From contig NZ_ABCT01000005.1 in the NCBI RefSeq assembly GCF_000170915.1, positions 1 to 64,000 on the forward strand: DNA of 64,000 nt. The letters run 5' to 3'. Of the stretch, positions 9,204-20,167 are shown piece by piece. A program made the position numbers and the translations under genes. The notes under the pieces were generated by a model. The model had not been told where the DNA came from, ran no database searches, and was given only the letters and a program-made list of their open reading frames with translations. The stretch is from Limnobacter sp. MED105 (GTDB taxonomy: Bacteria; Pseudomonadota; Gammaproteobacteria; Burkholderiales; Burkholderiaceae_B). Numbering within the stretch: position 1 is the stretch's first letter; each line of letters opens with the position of its first letter.

Positions 9204-9544
9204 GGAATAAGGCGGAACGCTGTTGGGTGGCTTATTCGACAGTGGGGTCACACGAGCGGGCCTGTGAGTTGGCCCATCGATTGGTGGACGAGCAGTTGGT
9301 GGCTTGTGTGAATATTGTGGGCCCGATTGAGTCGGTGTATCGCTGGCAGGGAAAGGTCGAGCAGGCCAAGGAATGGATGTTGATGATGAAGTGTTCGGAA
9401 TCGCAATGCGAAGAATTGAAGAGAGCTTTGCCGCATTTGCACGGCTATGATGTGCCGGAGTTAATCATGCTGCCAATTGCAGATGGGCATGTGCCCTACC
9501 TTGACTGGATTGCTGCCAGTGGCAAGAAGGGGGTAGGGGCATGA
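9200..9544 (+). CDS. cutA: Divalent-cation tolerance protein CutA
   Basis: The 114-residue product matches CutA, a small trimeric ferredoxin-like protein tied to copper tolerance in E. coli, though its real function is unclear. Conserved parts are AYSTVGSHERACELAHRLVDE, LVACVNIVGPIESVYRWQGK and HGYDVPELIMLPI. It is joined by 4-base ATGA overlaps to the permease upstream and to dsbD downstream. In E. coli cutA also lies next to dsbD, so the pair is an old linkage. Confidence 0.93.
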   Translation: MRNKAERCWVAYSTVGSHERACELAHRLVDEQLVACVNIVGPIESVYRWQGKVEQAKEWMLMMKCSESQCEELKRALPHLHGYDVPELIMLPIADGHVPYLDWIAASGKKGVGA

Positions 9545-11439
9545 GCGACAGAGCTGTGCGGTGGATGTTGCCAGCGTTATTGCTGCTGGCAAACTTGTGG
9601 GTGGGTTTGAGCCAGGCGCGCGCCAATGATTTTTTGCCACCAGAAGAGGCTTTTCAGTTCACTTTGAGTGTGCAAGATCCCGCTTGTGTTGAGGATTGTC
9701 TGATCGACGTACGCGCCAAAGTTGCGCCTGAGTATTACCTGTACCGTGAGCGTTTTGCGCTTGAGAACCCAATGAATTTGCCGGTGTTTGAATTTGTTGA
9801 GTTGCCTCGGGGCGATCGCAAGTTTGATGAATTTTTGAATCAGGAAATTGAGGCACTTCGGGGTGAGATGGCGTTTCAGATTCGCTATGGCTTGGGTAAT
9901 AACCCTGTGGATATGGCCAAAGCTGTGATGATCTCCCAAGGGTGTGCGGATGCTGGGTTGTGTTACCCGCCTATGACGACGCCGGTGGTATTCAAGGAAA
10001 GTGGATTGCTGGGTGGGGTGTTAGGTGGTGGAGTAGGTGCATTCTTCGGAAAGACGTCTGATTTGCCCTCAACAAACAGCAAGCAATCCCGCGCTGGTTT
10101 GCCTGCAGATGAAGCGGGCGACTTGGCCAGCAGGCTGGCGGCTCAATCGTGGCTGGTGGTCTTGCCGGTATTTTTCGGTTTGGGTTTGTTATTGGCTTTT
10201 ACACCGTGTACTTTGCCGATGTTGCCAATTGTCAGCAGTTTGGTGGTCGGGCAGCAGGCTGGTAGCCACGGGGCGGGCAAAGCAAAGCCCATGGCTCTGG
10301 CCTTGGTGTATGTGTTGGGTATGGCTCTGACGTACGCTTTGTTGGGTGTACTAGCCGGGCTGACCGGGCAAAGCCTGGTCATGGCCATGCAACAGCCACC
10401 GGTGTTGTGGGCGTTTGGTGGCGTGTTGGCGATGCTGGGTGTTGCGCTGTTGATGGGATATTCACTGCAATTGCCGGCGAGTTTTCAAGGGTGGTTGCAA
10501 GAGAAAACAGGTCGTCTGAAAGGTGGGCAATTCATTCCGGTGTTGGTTATGGGTGTTTTGTCGGCGTTGTTGTTAGGTCCGTGTGTTGCGCCCCCGTTGG
10601 CGGGTGCGTTGTTGTATATCGGCCAAACTGGTGACGCAGTATTGGGCGGAGCAGCTTTGTTTTTGCTGGCCCTGGGCATGGGTTTGCCTTTGGTATTGTT
10701 CGCAGCCGGTGCGGGTGCTGCCTTGCCAAAAGCCGGAGCCTGGATGAGTTGGGTGTCGGCAGCGTTCGGTTTTGTTTTGCTGGCAGTTGCTGTATGGACA
10801 ATTACGCCAGTGACACCGGTTTGGCTGGTCATGGCGATGTGGGCATTGTTGGCCTGTATGACTGCTGCTGCGCTGTTTCATGGCGCAAGCAGCATGGCGA
10901 CCATGGGCTCAAGAGGCAAGGTGATCAGCAAAACTTTCGGTTTGCTGTTTACGCTTTTGGCTTTGATTTATCTGTTGGGCCTGTTTTCTGGCTCAAGCAG
11001 TCTGCTTCAGCCTTTGGCTGGCTTGAATGGACAGCGCGCCGTTGTGGAGGGTACGTCCCAACAGCTTTCAACCGGTAAGCCTGCGTTTGAGAAGGTGCGG
11101 AGTGAGGATGTTTTGAGTTTGATTGAATCGAGCCCGCAGCCGGTGATGCTTGATTTTTATGCGGATTGGTGTGTGAGTTGTAAAGAGTTTGAGTTGTTTA
11201 CCTTGACTGATAGCTCGGTCAAAGAAAAGCTCATGGGTATTCGTTTGGTGCAGGTGGACGTGACCGACAATACTGCGGGTGACCAAGCTTTGTTGAAGCA
11301 ATTTAGCCTGTTCGGACCTCCTGCAATTTTGTTTTTCCCAGCGAGGCAAACAGAGTCAATTCATCAGGTCATTGGTTTTCAGAATGCGAAGCGATTTGAT
11401 CAGACCTTGAACCAGATTCGCCCCAGCCTTGGGTTGTGA
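9541..11439 (+). CDS. dsbD: Thiol:disulfide interchange protein DsbD
   Basis: DsbD carries electrons from cytoplasmic thioredoxin across the inner membrane to periplasmic reductants such as DsbC and the cytochrome c thioreductases. The 632-residue product has a signal peptide ending near QARA, an N-terminal periplasmic domain with the redox pair Cys135/Cys141 (GCADAGLC), an eight-segment membrane domain with Cys223 (FTPCTLPM) and Cys348 (GPCVAPPL), and a C-terminal thioredoxin-like domain with Cys544/Cys547 (DWCVSCKEF). All six catalytic cysteines are present. The start overlaps cutA by 4 bases. Confidence 0.95.
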   Translation: MSDRAVRWMLPALLLLANLWVGLSQARANDFLPPEEAFQFTLSVQDPACVEDCLIDVRAKVAPEYYLYRERFALENPMNLPVFEFVELPRGDRKFDEFLNQEIEALRGEMAFQIRYGLGNNPVDMAKAVMISQGCADAGLCYPPMTTPVVFKESGLLGGVLGGGVGAFFGKTSDLPSTNSKQSRAGLPADEAGDLASRLAAQSWLVVLPVFFGLGLLLAFTPCTLPMLPIVSSLVVGQQAGSHGAGKAKPMALALVYVLGMALTYALLGVLAGLTGQSLVMAMQQPPVLWAFGGVLAMLGVALLMGYSLQLPASFQGWLQEKTGRLKGGQFIPVLVMGVLSALLLGPCVAPPLAGALLYIGQTGDAVLGGAALFLLALGMGLPLVLFAAGAGAALPKAGAWMSWVSAAFGFVLLAVAVWTITPVTPVWLVMAMWALLACMTAAALFHGASSMATMGSRGKVISKTFGLLFTLLALIYLLGLFSGSSSLLQPLAGLNGQRAVVEGTSQQLSTGKPAFEKVRSEDVLSLIESSPQPVMLDFYADWCVSCKEFELFTLTDSSVKEKLMGIRLVQVDVTDNTAGDQALLKQFSLFGPPAILFFPARQTESIHQVIGFQNAKRFDQTLNQIRPSLGL

Positions 11440-11452
11440 TGTTGATGTGGCC

Positions 11453-12496
11453 TCATGGTTTGCCGAGGTGATTTCGACCTTTGATCCAGAAGATTAGTGC
11501 GACCGAAATGACGCTGGAGAGGCCCATGAGCCCCAAGCTGATCCAGAATCCGTTCGGGTTTTTCAAGAAAGGCATTTCTTCAAAGTTCATGCCAAAAATA
11601 CCGCTGATCAGTGTCAGCGGCATGAACAGCGCTGTCAGCATGGTCAGTACGGTGACAATCTCATTCGTTTTATGTGCTGTGGCCGAGAAGTGAAGCTGCA
11701 CCGCAGTTTCTGTGTTTGCGCCCAAACGGCGGGTAAGGCTGACGACTCGCTCGAGGTGTTCAAGCGTGTCGCGTGCGTTCACTTGTAGAGAGGCTGCCAT
11801 GCGGCCTTCACGTTCCTGATCGTCTTGCCAGTCAGTGAGCGCATCGCGCTGGTCTTGGGCAACGGATTCCAGTCGATTCATTTCGTTACGGGCCGCAAGC
11901 AGGGCATTCCAGTCCTGGAAGCGTTTGCGTGGGTTCAGCAAATCGCGTTGCCAGCGATCCAGTTGCTCGGAAATTTCGATTCGGGTTTCCATGAAACGGT
12001 CCACAAGATTACTGACGAGCTGGATCATGAGCTCGTCTGTGCCGGCGGGCGCACGTTTGAACTTCAGGAAAGTTTCGATTTCATCCAGCGATTTTTCAGG
12101 TGCGCTGTCGACGAATTTGCGGGCCATGGCAAATGTGCGACTGTCTCTGGGCCGGAATGTCACCAACAGCTTTGGGGTAATGACGAAAAATACGGGGCGT
12201 GTTTTGATGCTGAGCCGATTGTGTTCGTCAAACAGGGGTTTGCTGGACAGTGACCGGATAATCAGAATGTTGTAGCCATCACCAATGTCGAAGTGACTGG
12301 GATGAAAGGTGTTGCCGAGGTCTTCCAGGTGCAGCTCATCCAGCTTGAAGCCCAGCAAGGACTCCACAGTTGGCAGCCATGACAACTCTTCGTCGAGTTG
12401 TGTGTCGAGCCATAGAAACCCTGACTCGGGCAGCTGGTTGGGCGCATCACTTAACTTCTTGATCTTGTCTTGAGTCAGATGCGTCCAGATTCCCAT
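11453..12496 (-). CDS. CorA-family divalent cation transporter
   Basis: The 347-residue protein has the CorA layout: a long cytoplasmic domain followed by two C-terminal membrane segments, with the pore-mouth signature Gly-Met-Asn at residues 302-304 (ISGIFGMNFEEMPF). CorA proteins are pentameric Mg2+ (sometimes Co2+ or Ni2+) channels. ZntB-type relatives usually have a changed triplet, so magnesium is the more likely substrate. It is the last gene of the engB-hemB-corA run, five bases after hemB. The 3' end converges on dsbD with a 13-base gap. Confidence 0.88.
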   Translation of the reverse strand: MGIWTHLTQDKIKKLSDAPNQLPESGFLWLDTQLDEELSWLPTVESLLGFKLDELHLEDLGNTFHPSHFDIGDGYNILIIRSLSSKPLFDEHNRLSIKTRPVFFVITPKLLVTFRPRDSRTFAMARKFVDSAPEKSLDEIETFLKFKRAPAGTDELMIQLVSNLVDRFMETRIEISEQLDRWQRDLLNPRKRFQDWNALLAARNEMNRLESVAQDQRDALTDWQDDQEREGRMAASLQVNARDTLEHLERVVSLTRRLGANTETAVQLHFSATAHKTNEIVTVLTMLTALFMPLTLISGIFGMNFEEMPFLKNPNGFWISLGLMGLSSVISVALIFWIKGRNHLGKP

Positions 12497-12501
12497 GCGA
12501 A

Positions 12502-14162
<1,661 letters not shown>

Positions 14163-14193
14163 ATTTTAGATGCAAGACAGCCGCTTGAGTGGT

Positions 14194-14199
14194 TATAAT
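14194..14199 (+). promoter_or_regulatory. Candidate -10 element for the cytochrome c4 gene
   Basis: A perfect TATAAT lies in the engB/cytochrome intergenic region, 134 bases before the ATG at 14333. I see no convincing -35 at 16-18 bases upstream, so this is a candidate only. Confidence 0.4.
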
Positions 14200-14332
14200 C
14201 TAGGGTTTGTGAAAACTTTGCTGTAGATGCGCGCCTTTGTTTATTGAGCCTGTGCTTTTGCCGGGCCAGACATGGCAGGGGTTTTTGGGATCGCCGCACT
14301 ATTTTTTGATGCACTTTTTGATGGGTTTGACC

Positions 14333-14986
14333 ATGCTGAACAAGCTGACAACGCTTAAACTGAGTTCTCTGTTTGCCGCTTTGATGTTTTCAATGTCTGT
14401 GGCCCAGGCTGCTGGCCCCGTTGAAGTGTTCAAGCCAGACCTGGCCAAGGGCAAGGAAATCATGCAGCAGTGTGTAGCCTGCCATGGTGCCGACGGTAAT
14501 TCCTCGGCCTCTATTTACCCCAAGATCGCCGGTCAGCATGCGGAGTATCTGTACAAGCAGTTGGTGAATTTCAAGCCAGGTAAAGATGGCGAGAAGCCGC
14601 TGCGTGACAATGCGATCATGGCTGGTTTTGCGGCTGCTTTGTCGGACGAAGACATGAAGAACGTGTCTGCTTACCTGGCCGCACAGAAGCAGACCTTGGG
14701 TTCTGCCAAGAACAAAGACACCCTGGCCTTGGGCGAGAAGATTTATCGTGGCGGTATCGCTGACAAAAAGATTCCAGCCTGTGCCGGTTGTCACAGCCCG
14801 AATGGTGCCGGTATTCCAGCCCAGTATCCACGTTTGGGTGGGCAGCATGCAGAGTACACAGAAAGCCAATTGGTCGCTTTCCGTGACGGTGTGCGTAACA
14901 ACAGTGAACAGATGACTGTGATTGCAAACAAGATGTCGGACAAGGAAATGAAAGCAGTGTCTGATTACATTGCAGGTTTGCGTTGA
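14333..14986 (+). CDS. Periplasmic dihaem cytochrome c4
   Basis: The 217-residue protein has a signal peptide cleaved near Ala-Gln-Ala-26 and two haem c sites: CVACH at residues 47-51 and CAGCH at 150-154. The two halves are homologous, as in cytochrome c4, which passes electrons from the bc1 complex to terminal oxidases. An open frame extends 32 codons upstream to a TTG at 14237, but MLNKLTTLKL starts a proper signal peptide, so I place the start at 14333. It ends at a strong terminator and lies just upstream of resB-ccsA, whose products mature such cytochromes. Confidence 0.92.
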   Translation: MLNKLTTLKLSSLFAALMFSMSVAQAAGPVEVFKPDLAKGKEIMQQCVACHGADGNSSASIYPKIAGQHAEYLYKQLVNFKPGKDGEKPLRDNAIMAGFAAALSDEDMKNVSAYLAAQKQTLGSAKNKDTLALGEKIYRGGIADKKIPACAGCHSPNGAGIPAQYPRLGGQHAEYTESQLVAFRDGVRNNSEQMTVIANKMSDKEMKAVSDYIAGLR

Positions 14987-15008
14987 ACATTTGACGCAAT
15001 CGCCGGTC

Positions 15009-15040
15009 AAAAAGGGGCTAGAGAATAGCCCCTTTTTTTT
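15009..15040 (+). terminator. Rho-independent terminator after cytochrome c4
   Basis: AAAGGGGCTA pairs with TAGCCCCTTT around a GAGAA loop and is followed by T8. It lies 23 bases after the cytochrome stop and separates it from resB. Confidence 0.92.
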
Positions 15041-15090
15041 CGACATGGGCAGAGCCAGAAGAGTACACAGAGTTAATAGCGGGGAAGCGT

Positions 15091-17268
15091 GTGAGTAGTT
15101 CAGGGGACATTGCAAACAATTTGAACCCACCAAGAATGGGCAAACAATCGTTTTGGGTCAGTTTGATGGAGCTGTTGGGCTCCATGCGCTTTGCCATTAG
15201 CTTGCTGACCCTGATTTGTATTGCCTCTGCGATTGGTACGGTGGTGGGTCAGGCCGATCCTTGGGTGAATTACGTGAACCAGTTTGGACCTTTCTGGGCT
15301 TCGTTTTTCGAGCCTATGGGACTGTTCCGAATATACAACGCGCCCTGGTTTATCGCCGTAATGGCTTTTTTGGTAGTGTCTACTTCCTTGTGTGTGTATC
15401 GCAATACACCGAAGATGATCAAGGAAATGAGGGTGTACCGCGAGAATATTCGCGAGAATAGTTTGAGGGCATTCGCTCACCGGTGGGAAGGTCGTTTCAG
15501 TGAAAAGTCGGATGCTTTACCGGGAATCATCACGGAGTGGCTGGAGCACAAGGGTTTCAAGGTGAAGCAATCGGTGCGCGACAATGGCACCATGGTGGCT
15601 GCCAAAGCAGGCAGCGCGAACCGCTTTGGCTACATTGCTGCGCATTTGTCGATTATTGTGATTTGTATTGGTGGTTTGCTTGATAGCGCAGTACCCCTGC
15701 AAGTTGCGGTATGGGCGACAGGCAAAACGCCGGTGACAGGTGCAGAGATTACTGCAGGCATTCCTGAAAAAGCGCGGTTGGGCACTGCAAACCCCAGCTA
15801 CAGGGCCAATTTGCTTTTGCCGGAGGGTGAAACCAGCCGGGTGGCGGTGTTGAATACTGACGATGGTCTGCTGGTGCAGGACCTGCCTTTTGAGCTGACC
15901 CTGAAAGAGTTTCGAATTGATTTTTACAGCACTGGCATGCCCAAGTTGTTTGCCAGTGATGTTGTCGTGTTTGACCCGGAAACACAGGAGCGATTTGAAG
16001 CCACGATTGAGGTGAACAAACCGCTGATTTACAAGGGTGTGACTGTTTACCAATCCAGCTTCGACGATGGGGGTACCAAGGTTCAGCTGAAGGGCATTCC
16101 GCTGACCGGTGAACGTGATTATCGCTTTGACCTGGATGGCATCGTGGGTGGTGCTAGAGACCTAAGCCAGTTGCAGGGTGACTTGAGCAAGGATTTGAAG
16201 GTGGAGTTTACCGCGTTCAAATCGATCAACGTGGAAGCTTTGCCTGTAGACAATGCCGATCAGGTGAGTGTGGATGATTTGGCCTTGGGCAATGCCGATG
16301 CCTTATCACCTTTCGAGACCAACCTGGCCAGCGTGTTGGGCCCTGGTGTAAAAGAGGACGCAAAGACCAAATTCACGAACATTGGCCCCAGCATTACCTA
16401 CAAGTTGCGGGACCAGGCGGGGCAAGCCCGTGAGTTTCACAATTACATGTTGCCCATTAACCTGGATGGCGGACGCTATTATTTGGCGGGTGTGCGTGAA
16501 ACCCCGGCAGACGGCTTTAAGTATCTGCGAATTCCAGTGGACGACAATGGTCAACTGGAGGGTTTCATGCGTTTCCGCGCAGCCCTGCAAAATGATGAGA
16601 TTCGTAGAACAGCAGCCCAGCGTTTTGCGCAGCAGGCTTTTGGTGACAGGCCTGATTCTACCCAGTTGGTCGCCAGCGTGGCTGACAGTGCGCAGCGGGC
16701 CTTGGAGCGTTTTGCTGGTCTGAACAATTCACTGTCGGGCTTGCCTGCCATTGCGCAGTTTATAGAAAGCACAGTGCCAGAGGGTGAGCGCGAAAAAGCA
16801 AGCGACGTGATTATCCGTCTGTTACAAGGCGCCATGTGGGAGGTTTATCAACTTTCACGCACCACGGCCAACTTGCCTCCGGCGGTACCTGATGAAGTGC
16901 ATGGCCGGTTCGTGCAGGACGCTCAAATTGCTTTGTCGGACCTGTCACTGTATGGCGCACCTGTGATGTTTCAGCTGGACCAGTTCGATGAGGTGAAGGC
17001 CAGTGTGTTCCAGTTGGCCAAGGCGCCGGGACAATGGATTGTGTACTTGGGTTGTTTGTTTTTGTGCGTCGGGGTATTTTCGATGTTCTACATCCGTGAG
17101 CGCCGGGCATTTTTCTGGGTTACACAGGATGAGCATGGTTCCAAAGTGATGATGGGTATGTCTACCACTCGAAAGACCATGGATTTTGAAAAAGAGTACG
17201 AGCAGTTTGTGAATGAATTGAACAGCAGGGCTGCGCCCAAAGCAGCCTCGGCAGGAGATGCAGTATGA
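15091..17268 (+). CDS. resB: Cytochrome c biogenesis protein ResB (Ccs1)
   Basis: The 725-residue protein is a ResB/Ccs1 membrane protein of the System II cytochrome c maturation pathway, which carries haem to the outside and reduces apocytochrome. Membrane segments lie near residues 28-55 (MRFAISLLTLICIASAIGTV), 85-110, about 185 and near 645, with a large periplasmic domain between the last two. The start is GTG at 15091 after GGGGAAG. It overlaps the ccsA-like gene by 4 bases. The length is above that of Bacillus ResB because the periplasmic domain is larger, as is usual in Betaproteobacteria. Confidence 0.93.
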   Translation: MSSSGDIANNLNPPRMGKQSFWVSLMELLGSMRFAISLLTLICIASAIGTVVGQADPWVNYVNQFGPFWASFFEPMGLFRIYNAPWFIAVMAFLVVSTSLCVYRNTPKMIKEMRVYRENIRENSLRAFAHRWEGRFSEKSDALPGIITEWLEHKGFKVKQSVRDNGTMVAAKAGSANRFGYIAAHLSIIVICIGGLLDSAVPLQVAVWATGKTPVTGAEITAGIPEKARLGTANPSYRANLLLPEGETSRVAVLNTDDGLLVQDLPFELTLKEFRIDFYSTGMPKLFASDVVVFDPETQERFEATIEVNKPLIYKGVTVYQSSFDDGGTKVQLKGIPLTGERDYRFDLDGIVGGARDLSQLQGDLSKDLKVEFTAFKSINVEALPVDNADQVSVDDLALGNADALSPFETNLASVLGPGVKEDAKTKFTNIGPSITYKLRDQAGQAREFHNYMLPINLDGGRYYLAGVRETPADGFKYLRIPVDDNGQLEGFMRFRAALQNDEIRRTAAQRFAQQAFGDRPDSTQLVASVADSAQRALERFAGLNNSLSGLPAIAQFIESTVPEGEREKASDVIIRLLQGAMWEVYQLSRTTANLPPAVPDEVHGRFVQDAQIALSDLSLYGAPVMFQLDQFDEVKASVFQLAKAPGQWIVYLGCLFLCVGVFSMFYIRERRAFFWVTQDEHGSKVMMGMSTTRKTMDFEKEYEQFVNELNSRAAPKAASAGDAV

Positions 17269-18605
17269 GTTCGACGTGGATTAATCAAACCCCCGCGGGC
17301 GAGAAGCCTGGCTTGCCTACCAAGAAAGCGGGCTGGTTTTCCAAATCATTTCATTGGAGTGATTTTGCGTTTGCCGCATTGTTGGTGGCCGCGGCGGGTT
17401 ATGCCTCGCAGCAATACCACAGCTTCATGGATGTTTACGAGATCACTATTTTGTGGAGTTGTGTGCCAGTGACGGCCTACATGGCTTATCGCTGGGGATC
17501 ACTGAAATGGCTGATTTTGACTGTGGCAGGTTTGAGCTTGCTGGCCATTTCGAGTTACAACGGTGATTTGGCCGCCGCAGAGCAGAAGTTTTTCCTGAAG
17601 TACCTGCTATCAAGTCAGTCCGCCATATTGTGGATGGGCGTGATGTTTGTGGTGGCCACGGTGGCTTACTGGATTGGCTTGGTTGGACGTTCACCCACCG
17701 CAAGTTTCGTGGGCACGGCGCTGACTTGGGGCGCGGTGGTAATGGGCTTTGCCGGCATGTTTATTCGCTGGTATGAAAGCTACCTGATTGGTCCGGATGT
17801 GGGTCATATCCCAGTTTCCAACTTGTATGAAGTGTTCGTGTTGTTCGCCCTGATCACTGCGATGTATTACCTGTTTTATGAACAGGTGTACAAAACGCGT
17901 CAACTGGGTGCCTTCGTCATGTTGGTGGTGGTGGCTGCAGTGGGCTTTTTGGCCTGGTACGGTGTAGAGCGCCAAGCCTATGCCATTCAGCCCTTGGTGC
18001 CTGCGCTGCAAAGCTGGTGGATGAAAATTCACGTACCTGCCAACTTCATTGGTTATGGTACTTTTTCGATTGCCGCAATGGTGGCTTTTGCCTACCTGCT
18101 GAAAGTGTATGCCCATGCACCCAGCATCAAGGCATTGATCCCTACGGGTATTTTGGGTGTGTTGATGTTCCTGGAACCCATGGTGTTTCGCACAGAAGGC
18201 ATTTCGATTTACTGGGCGTTGTACTTGGGCATCGGTTGTGCTGTGGTGGGCGCGATTTTGCTGGCGCGCAAGCGCATTGCAGACGCCTTGCCCGCACTGG
18301 AAGTGCTCGATGATGTGATGTACAAATCGATTGCTGTGGGCTTCGCTTTTTTCACGGTTGCAACCATTTTGGGTGCATTGTGGGCCGCAGAGGCTTGGGG
18401 CGCATACTGGCAATGGGATCCGAAAGAAACCTGGGCGCTGGTGGTGTGGCTAAACTACGCTGCCTGGCTACACATGCGTTTGGTGAAAGGCCTGCGTGGC
18501 GTGGTCGCTTCGTATTGGGCTTTGGTGGGTTTGCTGGTCACCGGTTTTGCTTTCTTGGGCGTGAATATGTTCCTGTCCGGTCTGCATTCCTACGGCGAGC
18601 TCTAA
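17265..18605 (+). CDS. ccsA: System II cytochrome c haem lyase subunit CcsA (CcsB)
   Basis: CcsA works with ResB to present haem to apocytochrome c on the periplasmic side. The 446-residue protein has many membrane segments and the tryptophan-rich WWD-type haem motif WGAYWQWDPKETWALVVW at about residues 380-398. Conserved histidines flank it (for example WLHMRL). The ATG at 17265 overlaps the resB stop (ATGA). No CcmABCDEFGH genes occur in the window, which agrees with a System II organism. Confidence 0.94.
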   Translation: MSSTWINQTPAGEKPGLPTKKAGWFSKSFHWSDFAFAALLVAAAGYASQQYHSFMDVYEITILWSCVPVTAYMAYRWGSLKWLILTVAGLSLLAISSYNGDLAAAEQKFFLKYLLSSQSAILWMGVMFVVATVAYWIGLVGRSPTASFVGTALTWGAVVMGFAGMFIRWYESYLIGPDVGHIPVSNLYEVFVLFALITAMYYLFYEQVYKTRQLGAFVMLVVVAAVGFLAWYGVERQAYAIQPLVPALQSWWMKIHVPANFIGYGTFSIAAMVAFAYLLKVYAHAPSIKALIPTGILGVLMFLEPMVFRTEGISIYWALYLGIGCAVVGAILLARKRIADALPALEVLDDVMYKSIAVGFAFFTVATILGALWAAEAWGAYWQWDPKETWALVVWLNYAAWLHMRLVKGLRGVVASYWALVGLLVTGFAFLGVNMFLSGLHSYGEL

Positions 18606-18623
18606 ACAGATCTCGTACCTGTG

Positions 18624-18660
18624 AAAAAGCCCCGGTTCACAACGAATCGGGGCTTTTTTT
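18624..18660. terminator. Bidirectional terminator between ccsA and lysA
   Basis: GCCCCGGTTC pairs with GAATCGGGGC (one G-U pair) around ACAAC, flanked by A5 on the left and T7 on the right. Because ccsA (+) and lysA (-) converge here, the hairpin can end transcription from both sides. Confidence 0.9.
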
Positions 18661-18674
18661 ATACCGGGTAGAAA

Positions 18675-19982
18675 TTAAACATCCAGTTCGGGGCGAAGCT
18701 GGTCTTCAATGGTTTCGCGCCGACGAATCAAAGTGACTTTGCTGTTTTCCAAAAGTACTTCGGCAGCACGGCCACGGCTGTTGTAGTTGGAGGCCATGGT
18801 TTGGCCGTAAGCACCCGCTGACAAAATGGCAAGGTAGTCGCCCTGTTCAATGGCGAGTGTGCGATTTTTTGCAAGCCAATCACCCGATTCACACACCGGT
18901 CCCACCACATCGTATTCCTGTGCGGCGGCATGCGGGTTGTTCTGAACAGCCACTACGCCATGGAAGGCTTTGTACATGGCCGGCCGCATCAAATCGTTCA
19001 TGGCTGCATCCACGATCGCAAAGTGCTTACCTTCGTTTTCTTTCAGAAATTCAACCTGAGTCAGCAAAACACCCGCATTGCCCACAATTGAGCGACCAGG
19101 TTCGAATGACAAGGTGGGCATGCTTCGACCCTTGGCCTGAGCCCAGCTTTGGACTTTGGCGATTAATTTGGGCAGTACTTCAGCAGGTGTGGGTGGCGTT
19201 TCATCCAGATAACGAATGCCGATACCGCCACCGAGGTCGAGATGATTGATTTCAATGCCTTCAGCAGACAATTGGTCAAGCAAGGCGAGTACGCGGTCCA
19301 GTGCATCAAAATAGGGGCTCGCATCCGTGAGTTGAGAGCCAATGTGGCAGTCGATACCATGGACGTTTAGCCAAGGGTGCGCATTGGCAAATTGGTACAC
19401 CCGTTTGGCCGCATTCATCGATACGCCAAATTTGTTTTCCTTCAGACCCGTGGAAATGTAGGGATGGGTTTTTGCATCGACATCGGGATTCACACGCAGC
19501 GACACATTGGCTTTCCGTTGCAATTTCTCGGCAACCAGGGCCACGCGCTCCATTTCGGCTTCAGATTCCACGTTGAAGCAGCCCACGCCTTGACCCAGTG
19601 CGTATTCAATTTCCTGCATGGATTTGCCCACGCCTGCGAACACTGCCTTTTCAGGAGCACCACCGGCTGCGATGACACGTGCCAGTTCACCGGCAGACAC
19701 AATGTCGAATCCTGCACCCTCTTGAGCCAGCAATTTCAGAATATGAATATTGGAGTTGGCTTTGACGGCATAGCAAATGGTGACATGGGCCAAGCCCTGA
19801 CAGGCGCTGGCATAAGCACGATAAGCTGCTTTGATGGAAGAGGCGGAATACACATACAAGGGTGTTCCGAATTCCTGCGCCAAACCGGAAAGCTCGGTGT
19901 TCTCGAACTGGAGTTCACCACTGGCTTTGTCGAACTGTAAGTGGGGGTTTAGGTCACTGGGATTCACTGAGTTGTTTTGCAC
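18675..19982 (-). CDS. lysA: Diaminopimelate decarboxylase
   Basis: LysA decarboxylates meso-diaminopimelate to lysine, the last lysine step. The 435-residue protein is a fold-type III PLP enzyme. The PLP lysine is Lys74 in CYAVKANSN, a glycine loop is in LDLGGGIGI, and the catalytic cysteine is in CESGDWL. The start appears to be GTG at 19982 with no strong ribosome binding site; a second GTG five codons in is possible. It lies 26 bases after lptM, the same order as in many beta- and gammaproteobacteria. Confidence 0.95.
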   Translation of the reverse strand: MQNNSVNPSDLNPHLQFDKASGELQFENTELSGLAQEFGTPLYVYSASSIKAAYRAYASACQGLAHVTICYAVKANSNIHILKLLAQEGAGFDIVSAGELARVIAAGGAPEKAVFAGVGKSMQEIEYALGQGVGCFNVESEAEMERVALVAEKLQRKANVSLRVNPDVDAKTHPYISTGLKENKFGVSMNAAKRVYQFANAHPWLNVHGIDCHIGSQLTDASPYFDALDRVLALLDQLSAEGIEINHLDLGGGIGIRYLDETPPTPAEVLPKLIAKVQSWAQAKGRSMPTLSFEPGRSIVGNAGVLLTQVEFLKENEGKHFAIVDAAMNDLMRPAMYKAFHGVVAVQNNPHAAAQEYDVVGPVCESGDWLAKNRTLAIEQGDYLAILSAGAYGQTMASNYNSRGRAAEVLLENSKVTLIRRRETIEDQLRPELDV

Positions 19983-20008
19983 GGTAAAATTTGCTCGAAA
20001 TTGTAGGT

Positions 20009-20167
20009 TTAGCGGTTTTGCTGTTGTTCAGGTTTGTCGTAGCCAGCGGGCTTGGGCAGAGGGGCGGGTGGCTCGGGCAAATAAAGTGGTCCACGTTGAC
20101 CGCAGGCATTCAGGCCCAGTGCAAACAGGGTGACAATGGCCAATGTTCTTAGAGGTGATTTTTTCAT
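20009..20167 (-). CDS. lptM: LPS translocon maturation lipoprotein LptM (YifL family)
   Basis: This 52-residue lipoprotein starts MKKSPLRTLAIVTLFALGLN and has its lipobox cysteine at residue 22, followed by the family hallmark GQRGPLYLPEPP. LptM in E. coli helps oxidative assembly of the LptDE LPS translocon. I chose the ATG at 20167 because it begins a canonical lipoprotein signal; a GTG at 20203 would add 12 residues. The start codon shares a CATG with the divergent cyaY start. lysA follows in the same direction. Confidence 0.88.
   Translation of the reverse strand: MKKSPLRTLAIVTLFALGLNACGQRGPLYLPEPPAPLPKPAGYDKPEQQQNR
20152..20157 (+). promoter_or_regulatory. cyaY ribosome binding site inside the lptM coding region
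   Basis: GAGGTG lies eight bases before the cyaY ATG at 20166 and is embedded in lptM codons 4-6 on the other strand. It supports the downstream ATG over the frame's earlier ATG at 20130. Confidence 0.65.

Noticed and set aside
14237-14332. N-terminal extension of cytochrome c4 from a TTG
   Set aside because: It would put 32 extra residues before a proper signal peptide and has no ribosome binding site.
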